A stretch of DNA of 64,000 bases from DAOUET01 sp034430155. GTDB lineage: Bacteria; Chloroflexota; Anaerolineae; Anaerolineales; UBA4823. Location: the NCBI GenBank assembly GCA_034430155.1, contig DAOUET010000145.1, forward strand, positions 1-64,000, in the 5' to 3' direction. The notes under the pieces are model-generated. The model saw nothing but the letters and a program-made list of their open reading frames with translations, ran no database searches and was not told where the DNA came from. How positions within the stretch are numbered: the first letter of the stretch is position 1; every line of letters begins with the position of its first letter. The position numbers were made by a program, and so were the translations under genes. Positions 56,463 to 64,000 of the stretch are shown here, one piece after another.

Positions 56463-59210
56463 TCAATCCTCCGCCAGAATCACCACCTGCCCGCTAGAGC
56501 CATCAACCTGCACGCGCTGACCTGTTTTCAGCCGACTGGTCGCTTTTGGCACGCCCACTACGGCTGGGATGCCATATTCGCGCGCCACTACCGACCCATG
56601 GGTCATCATGCCACCCACTTCCATCACCAGCCCACCTGCTGTCAGGAAAAGCAGCGTCCAGGCCGGGTCAGTTGCCGGGCACACCAGGATTTCTCCAGGA
56701 AACAGCTGCACGCCCAGCGGGTCGAGCACTACTCTCACCTTACCCTCTGCCAACCCTGGAGAAACCGGTGAACCTATTAATATGTGGTTGGCATCTCCTT
56801 CAATTGCGCTAACTGCCTCGTAATAGGTCCGCCCATCGCTAAGCAAAACCAGCGGCACCTGCCTGCGCAACTTTTCTCTACGGTAAGCCTTGCGTCGTTC
56901 AGCGATCAAGGCTCTAATGCCCGGGAAGTTTTCTTGATCCCAGCCTTGCGGGTGACCGTTTGCAGTGGTTATCTCCAATTTTCCTGCCAAATCCTGCAGC
57001 TCATTCAGGGTCAAGAAAAACAAATCATCTGCTCGCTCCAACCAGCCCGATTTCTGCAAATCCTGCCCGCTCGCCAGCAAAGCTTGCCGAATGATCCCCA
57101 TCATGCGCACAATATGAAATTTTGGGCTTTCCCGCAAGCCGATCAGCGCTCGTATGCGCCCCGCTGCCAGGCGCACCAACGGGGCTTTTATCCATCCCCA
57201 GGGAGTTCTCCTAACTATGGCAACCAGCTGCGTTGTAGCGGATTCAGCGGTCTTTTCACTTCGCTTGAAAACCTCTTCGGGTGATTCGCTTTCATCCCGG
57301 ATGTGCAGGTAATTGTTCAGCACTCGAAAGATGTATTCGGGATCTTCTTCCCAGCGTGGTCTACCGATATCAATCTCGCCAACGCCGCGCATCCCAAAAC
57401 TATCCAGGAATTCCCTGACAGCCCCCTGAGCAGGTTGGGGGAGTCGCCCAGCCAAATAATCGCTCGCCAGTTGGCCCGCCGAGGCGCTTTGAAAGCGATC
57501 CCGCCAGGCTGGGTCGGCATAGATAAAGCGGGAGGTCCTCCACAAGACCAGGTCCATCTCAGTGGTCACGTTGTTTGGCACCCCTCGAGTGATTTCCAGC
57601 ACCCGGTTGGTGGCCTCCTGTCTGTGTATCCCCCCAAGGGATTGTTGCGTCAGGCGGGTAAGTAAATTCAGCAGGCTCATGGAGGCGGCAATCGCCGAAA
57701 CATAAGTGGGTACTACGGTTGGAAAGGCGTCATAGAGCTGGTAAAAACAAGCCACGTGCCAAGCCAGGGTGGCGACAAGATCGTCATCCCTGCTACATTG
57801 GGACTGCAGTAAGTTGATCCTTCGTTCTACCTGTTCCTGGAATTGGGCGCGCCGGCCTTGCGGTGCCAGCCAATTTCGCAATACCCGCCACAGCATCGGC
57901 AGGGTAAAACCTGCCAGTCTCCGGACGGTGCCAAATTTCAAACCGTCATCCTTGGGTTTGAGGCGCGCCTCCTCCCATAGCTCATCCAAGATTTCGGCTA
58001 CGCCGGGCTCGATCATCTTGAGCAATTCGGGAGCTACCTTCCTGCCTACGGAATTGCTTATCACTGCGGTGATATCTCCCCACAAGCGCTCGCCGGCGCT
58101 GCGAATAACGCCCTGGCTCTCGTGGCTTACCCGGTATCCCAATAAGCTGGCTCCGCCAGCGAAAATCAGGCGAATGGCGTCCTGTCCCAAGGGTGTCATG
58201 GGTTCTAGCATACCTTGAACCGCCCCAAAAGAGAACCACACCCTCAGATTTTCCGCATTTATCCCCTCTGGAAGAGGGTAAAGGGAGGTAATTGGCCGCG
58301 CTTGCAGTAAGAAAATCTCTCCCCCCGCCCAGGCCCATTCAATATCCTGAGGGAAGCCAAATTCAACCGAAACTTCCTGGCCCAAATTCGCTAATTTCAA
58401 GATATCTCCATCCGGCAATGCCTGACGCTGGCTGGCCTCTTCACGCTCGGCTTGCAGGCCCCCCGCATTCACCCCCCGCATTACCATGGCTTTATCGCCC
58501 AGGGATTTTTCTAAGAGAGTTTCCTTATTTACCTCCACCACGTAACGATCTGGCTCTACCAGTCCTGCGACCAGGGCTTCTCCCAATCCCAAAGTCGCTT
58601 CGATCACGGTTTCAGACCTCAAGCCAGTGACCGGGTTGGCTGTGAACATCACCCCCGAGGCTTCACTTGCAACCATCTCCTGGACCACCACTGCCAAAGC
58701 TAGCTCCTTCTGGGAAATGCCATTGCGTGCCCGGTATCCTATCGCACGCCCCGTCCACAGGCTGCTCCAGCATTTCACCAGCGCTTGTAGAAGGCTGGCC
58801 TCATTCACCACGTTCAAGAAAGTTTCTTGCTGTCCGGCAAAAGACAAACCGGGCAAATCTTCTGCAGTAGCCGAGGAGCGTACCGCCACCGCCGGACTTC
58901 CCAATTCTTCATACGCCTTACAAACCGGGGACAAGATTTGCTCCGGTAATAGCCCCTGTGAAAACTTGTTTCGAATGGCTTGCGAGAGAGCCTCTAATGA
59001 GATGGCTTCATCGAGATTTGATTTTTCGATGGTGTCAAATATCCAAGCATTCAGCTGGTTGGCTGCCACAAAAACCTGGTAGGCAGCAGTGGTAACGATA
59101 AAGCCCTCGGGGACACGATAACCAGCGCGCATTAACCTGGCCAGGTTGGTGCCCTTGCCACCTGCCCTTGCCAGGGTGGCTTGATCAGAAGCGAGGGGAA
59201 GGATGATCAT
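56463..59210 (-). CDS. PEP-utilising dikinase with rifampicin phosphotransferase-like architecture
   Basis: A 915-residue enzyme. The N-terminal ATP-grasp half (GGKGTNLARLMRAGYRVPEG, AVRSSATAEDLPGLSFAG, MFTANPVTG) is that of PEP synthase and pyruvate phosphate dikinase. A long middle region follows (about 330-800; GAVQGMLEPMTPLGQDAIRL). The swivelling phosphohistidine domain is at the very end, with GGMMTHGSVVAREYGIPAVV and His871. The PEP/pyruvate TIM barrel of true PpsA/PPDK is absent. This order (ATP, substrate domain, His) is that of rifampicin phosphotransferases. Drug inactivation is possible, but a native metabolite is equally likely. It is monocistronic. Confidence 0.85.
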   Translation of the reverse strand: MIILPLASDQATLARAGGKGTNLARLMRAGYRVPEGFIVTTAAYQVFVAANQLNAWIFDTIEKSNLDEAISLEALSQAIRNKFSQGLLPEQILSPVCKAYEELGSPAVAVRSSATAEDLPGLSFAGQQETFLNVVNEASLLQALVKCWSSLWTGRAIGYRARNGISQKELALAVVVQEMVASEASGVMFTANPVTGLRSETVIEATLGLGEALVAGLVEPDRYVVEVNKETLLEKSLGDKAMVMRGVNAGGLQAEREEASQRQALPDGDILKLANLGQEVSVEFGFPQDIEWAWAGGEIFLLQARPITSLYPLPEGINAENLRVWFSFGAVQGMLEPMTPLGQDAIRLIFAGGASLLGYRVSHESQGVIRSAGERLWGDITAVISNSVGRKVAPELLKMIEPGVAEILDELWEEARLKPKDDGLKFGTVRRLAGFTLPMLWRVLRNWLAPQGRRAQFQEQVERRINLLQSQCSRDDDLVATLAWHVACFYQLYDAFPTVVPTYVSAIAASMSLLNLLTRLTQQSLGGIHRQEATNRVLEITRGVPNNVTTEMDLVLWRTSRFIYADPAWRDRFQSASAGQLASDYLAGRLPQPAQGAVREFLDSFGMRGVGEIDIGRPRWEEDPEYIFRVLNNYLHIRDESESPEEVFKRSEKTAESATTQLVAIVRRTPWGWIKAPLVRLAAGRIRALIGLRESPKFHIVRMMGIIRQALLASGQDLQKSGWLERADDLFFLTLNELQDLAGKLEITTANGHPQGWDQENFPGIRALIAERRKAYRREKLRRQVPLVLLSDGRTYYEAVSAIEGDANHILIGSPVSPGLAEGKVRVVLDPLGVQLFPGEILVCPATDPAWTLLFLTAGGLVMEVGGMMTHGSVVAREYGIPAVVGVPKATSRLKTGQRVQVDGSSGQVVILAED

Positions 59211-59292
59211 CTATATAACGTTAGTTCGGGTTTCACCCGACTCGCCCTAATAAGAAGTGGTGTATTGATCCTCATGGTCGTTATCCCAAACC

Positions 59293-59310
59293 GAGTTTAT
59301 TTATAAACTC
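59293..59310. repeat. 18-bp near-palindrome upstream of the secreted-protein gene
   Basis: GAGTTTAT and ATAAACTC flank a two-base centre. It lies in the divergent region between the dikinase and the secreted protein and could be an operator for either. A second small inverted repeat (TCGGGT/ACCCGA) lies near 59226-59240. Confidence 0.35.
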
Positions 59311-59475
59311 ATAACATCTTCATAAGCCTTTTGTAACCAGTGCTGGCTATACGAGCGATTGTATACGACGATGGCTTGCGTCTCGGTGAGCAGGTGAGTA
59401 CCTGCAGATCAGAGGTGCAACCGCTGGTACCAGACTCACAATCTCATCAAATCATAAATCAAGGAGAAAATCAAA

Positions 59476-59940
59476 ATGTTCCGGAGAATTTCCACACTTT
59501 CAGCAGTTTTAGCCCTGAGCCTGATAATGGTTGTGCCTGCCTTTGCCAATCCCGGAAAGCCAAACTTTGGACCTTCCTTATATGGTGATGGTGCTGTCTG
59601 GGGGTCCAAAGGTGCCAACGCCATACCTGCACCAAATGGTAAAAATCTAAAGTCCTTCGATAAGCTGGTTGTCTTTTCAGGTAATAACCTTCCCGTCGAT
59701 CAGCTGCCAGTCGCCGAAGCGACCCCCGGTAACCCGGCTTTTAACGGCGGTCGCTGGTTCACCCATACCGTCACCTGGAACCGGTCATTTATCAACGAGA
59801 ACATGGGAAATCTCCCAACATTAAAGTCCTATGCAGACATTATGTTCCATGCCAACCAGGGTGATTTAATCATCACCGCAGGTCCACCCCAAGACGGTCC
59901 CCCAGCCTACTTCGAGTGCCCTCTGCTGCCGGTGAAGTAA
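59476..59940 (+). CDS. Small secreted protein, unknown
   Basis: A 154-residue protein with a clear signal peptide (RRISTLSAVLALSLIMVVPAFA, cleavage before NPGKP). The mature part is Gly/Pro/Asn rich and carries TWNRSFINENMGNLPTLKSY. It ends with AGPPQDGPPAYFECPLLPVK, which has a single cysteine near the end. No family is recognised. A strong AAGGAGAAAATC site precedes the ATG. It stands alone on the plus strand. Confidence 0.7.
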   Translation: MFRRISTLSAVLALSLIMVVPAFANPGKPNFGPSLYGDGAVWGSKGANAIPAPNGKNLKSFDKLVVFSGNNLPVDQLPVAEATPGNPAFNGGRWFTHTVTWNRSFINENMGNLPTLKSYADIMFHANQGDLIITAGPPQDGPPAYFECPLLPVK

Positions 59941-59972
59941 TAGCTCGCTGGTACTTACAGATCAGCTGCTCC

Positions 59973-61274
59973 TCATCGAGGAGTGGCTTGATATTGCCCT
60001 TCAAGATCAACAAACTGTATCATTCCCCAATTGCCATCCACCAGCCAGTCAGGGTCTCGCTGGCTTAGCGCATCTGGCTGCCCGGGAGGCAAGCCCGCCG
60101 CCACCTCAGATTTGAGCACCCGCAAAGCTGCCAGCGGTGTCGGCAGGTAACACAAGATATCACCGATTGGGGTGGTAAAGGGCCAGTGGCGGTCGCCTAA
60201 CAAGCGCCGGTAGTTGGCATCGCCTTTACTGACGACCAGGTCAAATTGGGCTAATTCTCGCCACAAGCGCGCCGGCATCTGCCAACCCGCCAGGGGAGAG
60301 TTCCAGAAAAAATCGTCCACCAGGGTCAGGCGTCCTGACTGGAGGTGATCTTCCAGGCGGTATGCCATGGACTTCACAGCACCATGATCCATTTCCCTGA
60401 AAAATCCGATTGCCTGCAGCACATCCTCCCTCATGGCGTCCGAGACGAATGTGGGGTGAGCTTTCAAACAAAATTGTATTACCATCCCGCCCTGGCTGCT
60501 CAACAGGTAATCTGCCAAAGCTAAATCATACACCAATTCCACGCCGGCGTTATCCAGAATGATTTCCACCCGCACCCCAGCCCCAGCCAACCCAATCAGG
60601 AATTCGACCAGTGCTGGCGAATCGTCGACCAGCAGATGGGCTCTTTGTTGATCGATATCCAATTGATCCGGTCGTCTCTGACTCTCAGCCGGCCACATGC
60701 TCAAGTCAGCCTGGTTCCCCCATAAATTAGCCAAAAGCATACCAGTCAGCACTGCCTGGTGGCCTAGCTTGCCGTTTTCCGGTGCCACCAACCAGCTTTC
60801 TAATTGATCCGCCAACATGCAGATGGCTTTCTGATTGGCATGCAAACCCAGCTGTTTTTGCTTGTGAAAAGGATCCACCCCTTGTAGGAACCCGCCTGGT
60901 TTAAAATACCCAGTAGCCTCCAGGATACGCCGGTAGAAATAGGTCTCAGCGAAAAACCAGGGCACCTCCAGCCAGTTTTTGCCGGCGTAAGGCATTACAT
61001 AACGCGCCCAGTCCTTCCAATCGGGTGCCTGTTCGTCCATCAACGGCCGCACCGGACCAGCAGGGATCTCTTGGATCAGACTTTCTAATCTGGATTTGAG
61101 ATCCTCTGGAAAATCGTTTGTTTCTATTGTGCGCCGCCCAATCTCTGGCAGGCGTACCACCACCGTGTTATGGGCAAAAGAATCAGCCTCGGACCCTCGT
61201 ATCGGCCCGGGTATAGGCGCTTTCGGTTGGTATTTTTCCATCCAATGATCTCCCGGTGGTACCAAAGCGGCCAT
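59973..61274 (-). CDS. DUF89/ARMT1-like metal-dependent phosphatase
   Basis: A 433-residue member of the damage-control phosphatase family (DUF89, human ARMT1). The metal-site residues are in LWGNQADLS (Asn187, Asp190), ILDNAGVELVYDLALAD (Asp241, Asn242) and KAHPTFVSDA (Lys271, Asp279). The helical N-terminal part (DWKDWARYVMPYAGKNWLEV, PWFFAETYFYRRIL) is family-specific. Relatives hydrolyse stray sugar phosphates such as fructose 1-phosphate. The length matches the eukaryotic subfamily III more than short archaeal forms. A possible small gene lies 13 bases upstream. Confidence 0.85.
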   Translation of the reverse strand: MAALVPPGDHWMEKYQPKAPIPGPIRGSEADSFAHNTVVVRLPEIGRRTIETNDFPEDLKSRLESLIQEIPAGPVRPLMDEQAPDWKDWARYVMPYAGKNWLEVPWFFAETYFYRRILEATGYFKPGGFLQGVDPFHKQKQLGLHANQKAICMLADQLESWLVAPENGKLGHQAVLTGMLLANLWGNQADLSMWPAESQRRPDQLDIDQQRAHLLVDDSPALVEFLIGLAGAGVRVEIILDNAGVELVYDLALADYLLSSQGGMVIQFCLKAHPTFVSDAMREDVLQAIGFFREMDHGAVKSMAYRLEDHLQSGRLTLVDDFFWNSPLAGWQMPARLWRELAQFDLVVSKGDANYRRLLGDRHWPFTTPIGDILCYLPTPLAALRVLKSEVAAGLPPGQPDALSQRDPDWLVDGNWGMIQFVDLEGQYQATPR

Positions 61275-61287
61275 AAAATTTTAACCG

Positions 61288-61419
61288 CTAGCGCTGCGCC
61301 GGCAGCCGCCTAGTATTTTGATCACGTAACATAATATCCACTATGCGGTGGCACAGCTCGACTGCTTCCCTGCCTAGATTTAGATAATTACCAGATGCGC
61401 GTGGCATTTCGACCGGCAT
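61288..61419 (-). CDS. Possible 43-aa protein upstream of the ARMT1-like gene
   Basis: An ATG frame of 43 codons starts MPVEMPRASGNYLNLGREAV and ends RDQNTRRLPAQR, with a predicted amphipathic helix between (REAVELCHRIVDIM). It ends 13 bases before the ARMT1-like ATG on the same strand, suggesting cotranscription. A weak GGTG lies before its start. No family is recognised. Confidence 0.4.
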   Translation of the reverse strand: MPVEMPRASGNYLNLGREAVELCHRIVDIMLRDQNTRRLPAQR

Positions 61420-61746
61420 ATCACCGATTTACACGACCACCATTGGAGTCGGCCAGGCGCTGGTGTTCAGCAGTTATCTTCTTGGGAATTATAGAGAATT
61501 CCTCTCATTCTGGCAATGTAGGGTGATATTATGGCATCCTGTCAGCCTCTAAAGCAAATCAGAACACCCTTAAATGCATCCAATCCTGGGTGAGCGCAGC
61601 TTTCGAGGTGATGGTTGCCGCTATCCCCCTTGAGTTTACCAAGGGTACTGCTCAAGAGAGCAGTCTAAAAGGCGATAACGTGCCACATTTTTGACTACAA
61701 GACAGAATGGTACCTTACGATATTGGCTGATCTCCAGTCTTCTCTA
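61420..61746. other. Intergenic region between the ARMT1-like unit and the P-ATPase
   Basis: These 327 bases show no convincing gene, RNA or terminator. The region lies upstream of the minus-strand ARMT1-like unit, so its promoter should be here, but no good -10/-35 pair was found. Confidence 0.4.
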
Positions 61747-64000
61747 TCACGAGGATAAACCTCGTCTGCGATGATCGAAGACCCTATATGCCCCCAGTTT
61801 CAAACGGTCATTAAACAAAAACCACAACAAGGCATAACCCCAAACGAACAACGCCCAGCCCCAGCCGATGGGGGTCATAAACACGCCATAAACGGTGATC
61901 AAAGTCGCAATCAGTTGGGTGCCTGCCACCGCTCCGAATAGGACTCTCGAAGGGCGAATCGACCAGAACGGTCCGCGGGTGCGGGTTACAAAAATCGTCA
62001 GGTGGCCAGCCACCGATAGCTTCAAATACATCAGTGTCTGGATGAATTCCCTATTAAAATGGAAGATTCGTTCGCCCAGGTAGAACATGCCAAATGTGGA
62101 AATCACGCCAGCCAGGCCTAGAACAGTGGCCATTCCCAGCACCACCGGCATGTTCCAGACCTCCGGCCGGTTGGAATAATGCACCCGGTCAAATGCAATG
62201 GACAGGATCGCGCCATCGTTGAGCAGTGCCAGCAACACGATCATCACCGCGGTGACTGGATAGAAATTAAAAATAAGGATTGACAAGGTCATGAACAGCA
62301 GCACCCGGATGGTTTCAGCGATGCGATAGATGGCGTAACTGTTCATGCGCTGAAAGATCTTGCGGCTTTCTTTAACCGCATCGATGATCACGGAAAGACC
62401 GGGCGTGAGCAAGATAATGTCAGCCGCGCTGCGGGCCGCATCGGTAGAGCCGGAGACGGCGATGCCAGCGTCGGCTTTTTTCAGGGCTGGAGAATCGTTC
62501 ACCCCATCACCGGTCATGCCGACGATATGGCCACGGTTCTGCAACACGTCTACAATATGATATTTGTGCTCTGGGAAAACCTGAGCAAACCCATCACCTT
62601 GCTCAATAGCATCGGCTAGCTGTCCGGCCTCGTGATGTTTAGTCTCTGCAAACAAGCTGGCGTCCAGTAGATTTGCGCCCAGTCCCAACTGGCGAGCGAT
62701 CTCCTTGCCGATTGCAATCTGATCCCCAGTCACCATCTTTACGTTGATACCCATGCTCCTGGCAACCCGAATGGTCTCCTTGGAATCCGGCCGCGGAGGG
62801 TCGTATAGAGGTAAGACCCCCAAGAACTGCCATTGGCCTCCTTCATCGGTCCTTGCCACCCCCAATGATCGAAAGCCCCTCCCAGCAAACTGCTCTACTG
62901 CCTCCTCAACCTGCCCTCGAATACTATTCGCATTAACTGCCAGCTCAAGGATAACTTGAGGCGCACCCTTGGTGACTTTGAACTGGAGCCCATCCGGGTT
63001 ATTAACGGTTGCTTCAATACGTTTGTTGACTGGATCAAAGGGCATGAAATGAACTATCTCATATTGGGATCGTATCTGCTCATCTTCCAAGCCAGCCAGG
63101 ACAGCCAAGTCGATGGGGTCCTGGTTCTCCTCCCTGGATGCCAGTGAAGCGTTAAGAATCAATCCATCCGAGGTGACCCCATCTAGCAAGAATGGTTCGC
63201 CCAAGGTCAATTTATTCTGGGTCAATGTGCCAGTCTTGTCCGAACAGAGCACGTCGATCCCCGCCAATTCTTCAATGCTGGAAAGGCGGCTGACGATCGC
63301 CTGCTTTTGAGCCAAGATTCTCGCCCCCACCGCCATGGTAACCGATAGAACTGTAGGCATCGCCACGGGGATCGCTGCGATGGTTAAGACCAGGGCAAAT
63401 TCCAGGGTGGTAAGCATGTTGTCCCCACGGAAGAGGGCCATCGCCAGAATCAAGGTCACCAGCATCAGGGCAATCACAATGAGGTAATTGCCAATATTGA
63501 TTACAGCCCGTTGGAAATGGCTGGTTGTGTGGGCTGACTCCACCAGTTGGGCAGTTTTGCCAAAAAAAGTGTTTTCCCCCGTAGCATAGATCAGCGCCTC
63601 GATCTCACCCTGCTGGATTATGGACCCCGAGTAAACCGCCTCGTCACTTGCGTGGGTCACAGGTAAAGACTCGCCAGTCAAGGCTGACTGGTCAACTTGA
63701 ATTGGATCGCCATCCAATAATTTGGCATCGGCAGGCACGATATCCCCGATGCGCAAACGGATGATATCGCCGGGTACCAGCTGGCGTGATAAGATCGTCT
63801 TCCAACTACCCTGGCGTTTTACCCGAGCGTTCAACGCCAGTTTCTTCTTTAAGGCCGCGATGGCGTTGCCTGCTTGATATTCTTCCCAGAAGCCTACCAG
63901 GGCATTCACCACCAAAAGGGTCATGATAATGCCAAAGTCACTCCAATGCCTGACAACCGCCGAAAGGATGGCGGCAGTCTCGATCATCCAGGCGATCGGT
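61747..64000 (-). CDS. Plasma-membrane-type proton P-ATPase (P3A), N-terminus outside the window
   Basis: A P-type ATPase of the plant/fungal H+-pump class, seen for its last 750 or so residues. Visible motifs are the actuator ALTGESLPVT, the phosphorylation site CSDKTGTLTQNKL, the nucleotide domain FKVTKGAPQVIL, and the hinge TGDGVNDSPALKKADAGIAV followed by GSTDAARSAADIILL. The helices M4-M10 come after. The frame continues without a start through the window end (IAW precedes the first Met), so the N-terminal 100 or so residues are missing. It would pump protons outward and may aid pH homeostasis. The C-terminus lacks a long regulatory tail as in plants. Confidence 0.9.
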   Translation of the reverse strand, partial: PIAWMIETAAILSAVVRHWSDFGIIMTLLVVNALVGFWEEYQAGNAIAALKKKLALNARVKRQGSWKTILSRQLVPGDIIRLRIGDIVPADAKLLDGDPIQVDQSALTGESLPVTHASDEAVYSGSIIQQGEIEALIYATGENTFFGKTAQLVESAHTTSHFQRAVINIGNYLIVIALMLVTLILAMALFRGDNMLTTLEFALVLTIAAIPVAMPTVLSVTMAVGARILAQKQAIVSRLSSIEELAGIDVLCSDKTGTLTQNKLTLGEPFLLDGVTSDGLILNASLASREENQDPIDLAVLAGLEDEQIRSQYEIVHFMPFDPVNKRIEATVNNPDGLQFKVTKGAPQVILELAVNANSIRGQVEEAVEQFAGRGFRSLGVARTDEGGQWQFLGVLPLYDPPRPDSKETIRVARSMGINVKMVTGDQIAIGKEIARQLGLGANLLDASLFAETKHHEAGQLADAIEQGDGFAQVFPEHKYHIVDVLQNRGHIVGMTGDGVNDSPALKKADAGIAVSGSTDAARSAADIILLTPGLSVIIDAVKESRKIFQRMNSYAIYRIAETIRVLLFMTLSILIFNFYPVTAVMIVLLALLNDGAILSIAFDRVHYSNRPEVWNMPVVLGMATVLGLAGVISTFGMFYLGERIFHFNREFIQTLMYLKLSVAGHLTIFVTRTRGPFWSIRPSRVLFGAVAGTQLIATLITVYGVFMTPIGWGWALFVWGYALLWFLFNDRLKLGAYRVFDHRRRGLSS

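Noticed and set aside
1..64000. CRISPR array, tRNA, rRNA or prophage genes
   Set aside because: No evenly spaced direct repeats, no cloverleaf with conserved T-loop, no rRNA segments and no phage structural or integrase genes were seen on either strand.

Overview
The window reads as chromosomal DNA of a member of the Chloroflexota, most like an uncultured Anaerolineae. This is inferred from gene content, not from a marker-gene match. The clues are CIRCE/HrcA-controlled chaperone operons, a GroEL with a Pro/Met tail instead of GGM repeats, an RNase J, a coenzyme-F420-type luciferase-fold oxidoreductase, a plant-type proton-pump P-ATPase, a GH3-like enzyme, a very long multi-GAF hybrid kinase, and many anchored TPR or Asp-box proteins with Thr/Pro-rich linkers. 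There are no rRNA or tRNA genes, no CRISPR array and no intact mobile element; only a 5' scrap of an IS3-family insertion sequence sits at the left edge.

Layout. 1-0.8 kb: IS3 scrap and a GNAT acetyltransferase. 0.9-6.95 kb: heat-shock operon hrcA-grpE-dnaK-dnaJ-prmA behind a consensus promoter and CIRCE. 7-9.7 kb: trmD, a GPH-type MFS transporter and an RluA-type pseudouridine synthase. 10-12.7 kb: two paralogous membrane-anchored TPR proteins. 12.8-15 kb: groES-groEL with a second CIRCE. 15.0-17 kb: a candidate orphan small RNA and RNase J. 17-20.3 kb: pcm, an LLM oxidoreductase, an M42 peptidase and a thioesterase. 20.5-22.2 kb: a third TPR protein and a CopD-like gene broken by two in-frame stops. 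22.3-29.5 kb: a GT-C glycosyltransferase, a bisphosphate nucleotidase, rimO, a RodZ-like protein with duplicated HTH, rplI and recO. 29.5-35 kb: the 1807-residue hybrid kinase. 35.4-43.9 kb: a possible PD-(D/E)XK protein, PolX, an App1-like phosphatase, a PH/SHOCT protein, a creatininase homologue, a C45 hydrolase and a lipoprotein. 44.3-49.3 kb: vWA (TerY-like), PP2C phosphatase, kinase with a glycine-zipper membrane domain, a candidate 41-aa peptide and a D-Ala-D-Ala-ligase-like ATP-grasp, all on the minus strand. 50-64 kb: Asp-box lipoprotein, Mth938-like protein, PlsC, AzlCD, GH3-like enzyme, small membrane protein, rifampicin-phosphotransferase-like dikinase, small secreted protein, DUF89/ARMT1-like protein and a proton P-ATPase cut by the window end.

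How the parts work together. Two HrcA/CIRCE sites make the DnaK and GroE machines one heat-shock regulon. TrmD, RluA-like, RimO, PrmA and L9 are translation maintenance genes; RecO and PolX are DNA repair. At least six genes carry a -10 box 6-7 nt before the start codon, so leaderless transcripts look common here. The most unusual assembly is the TerY-P-like kinase/phosphatase/vWA triad with its membrane-domain kinase, small ORF and ATP-grasp ligase.
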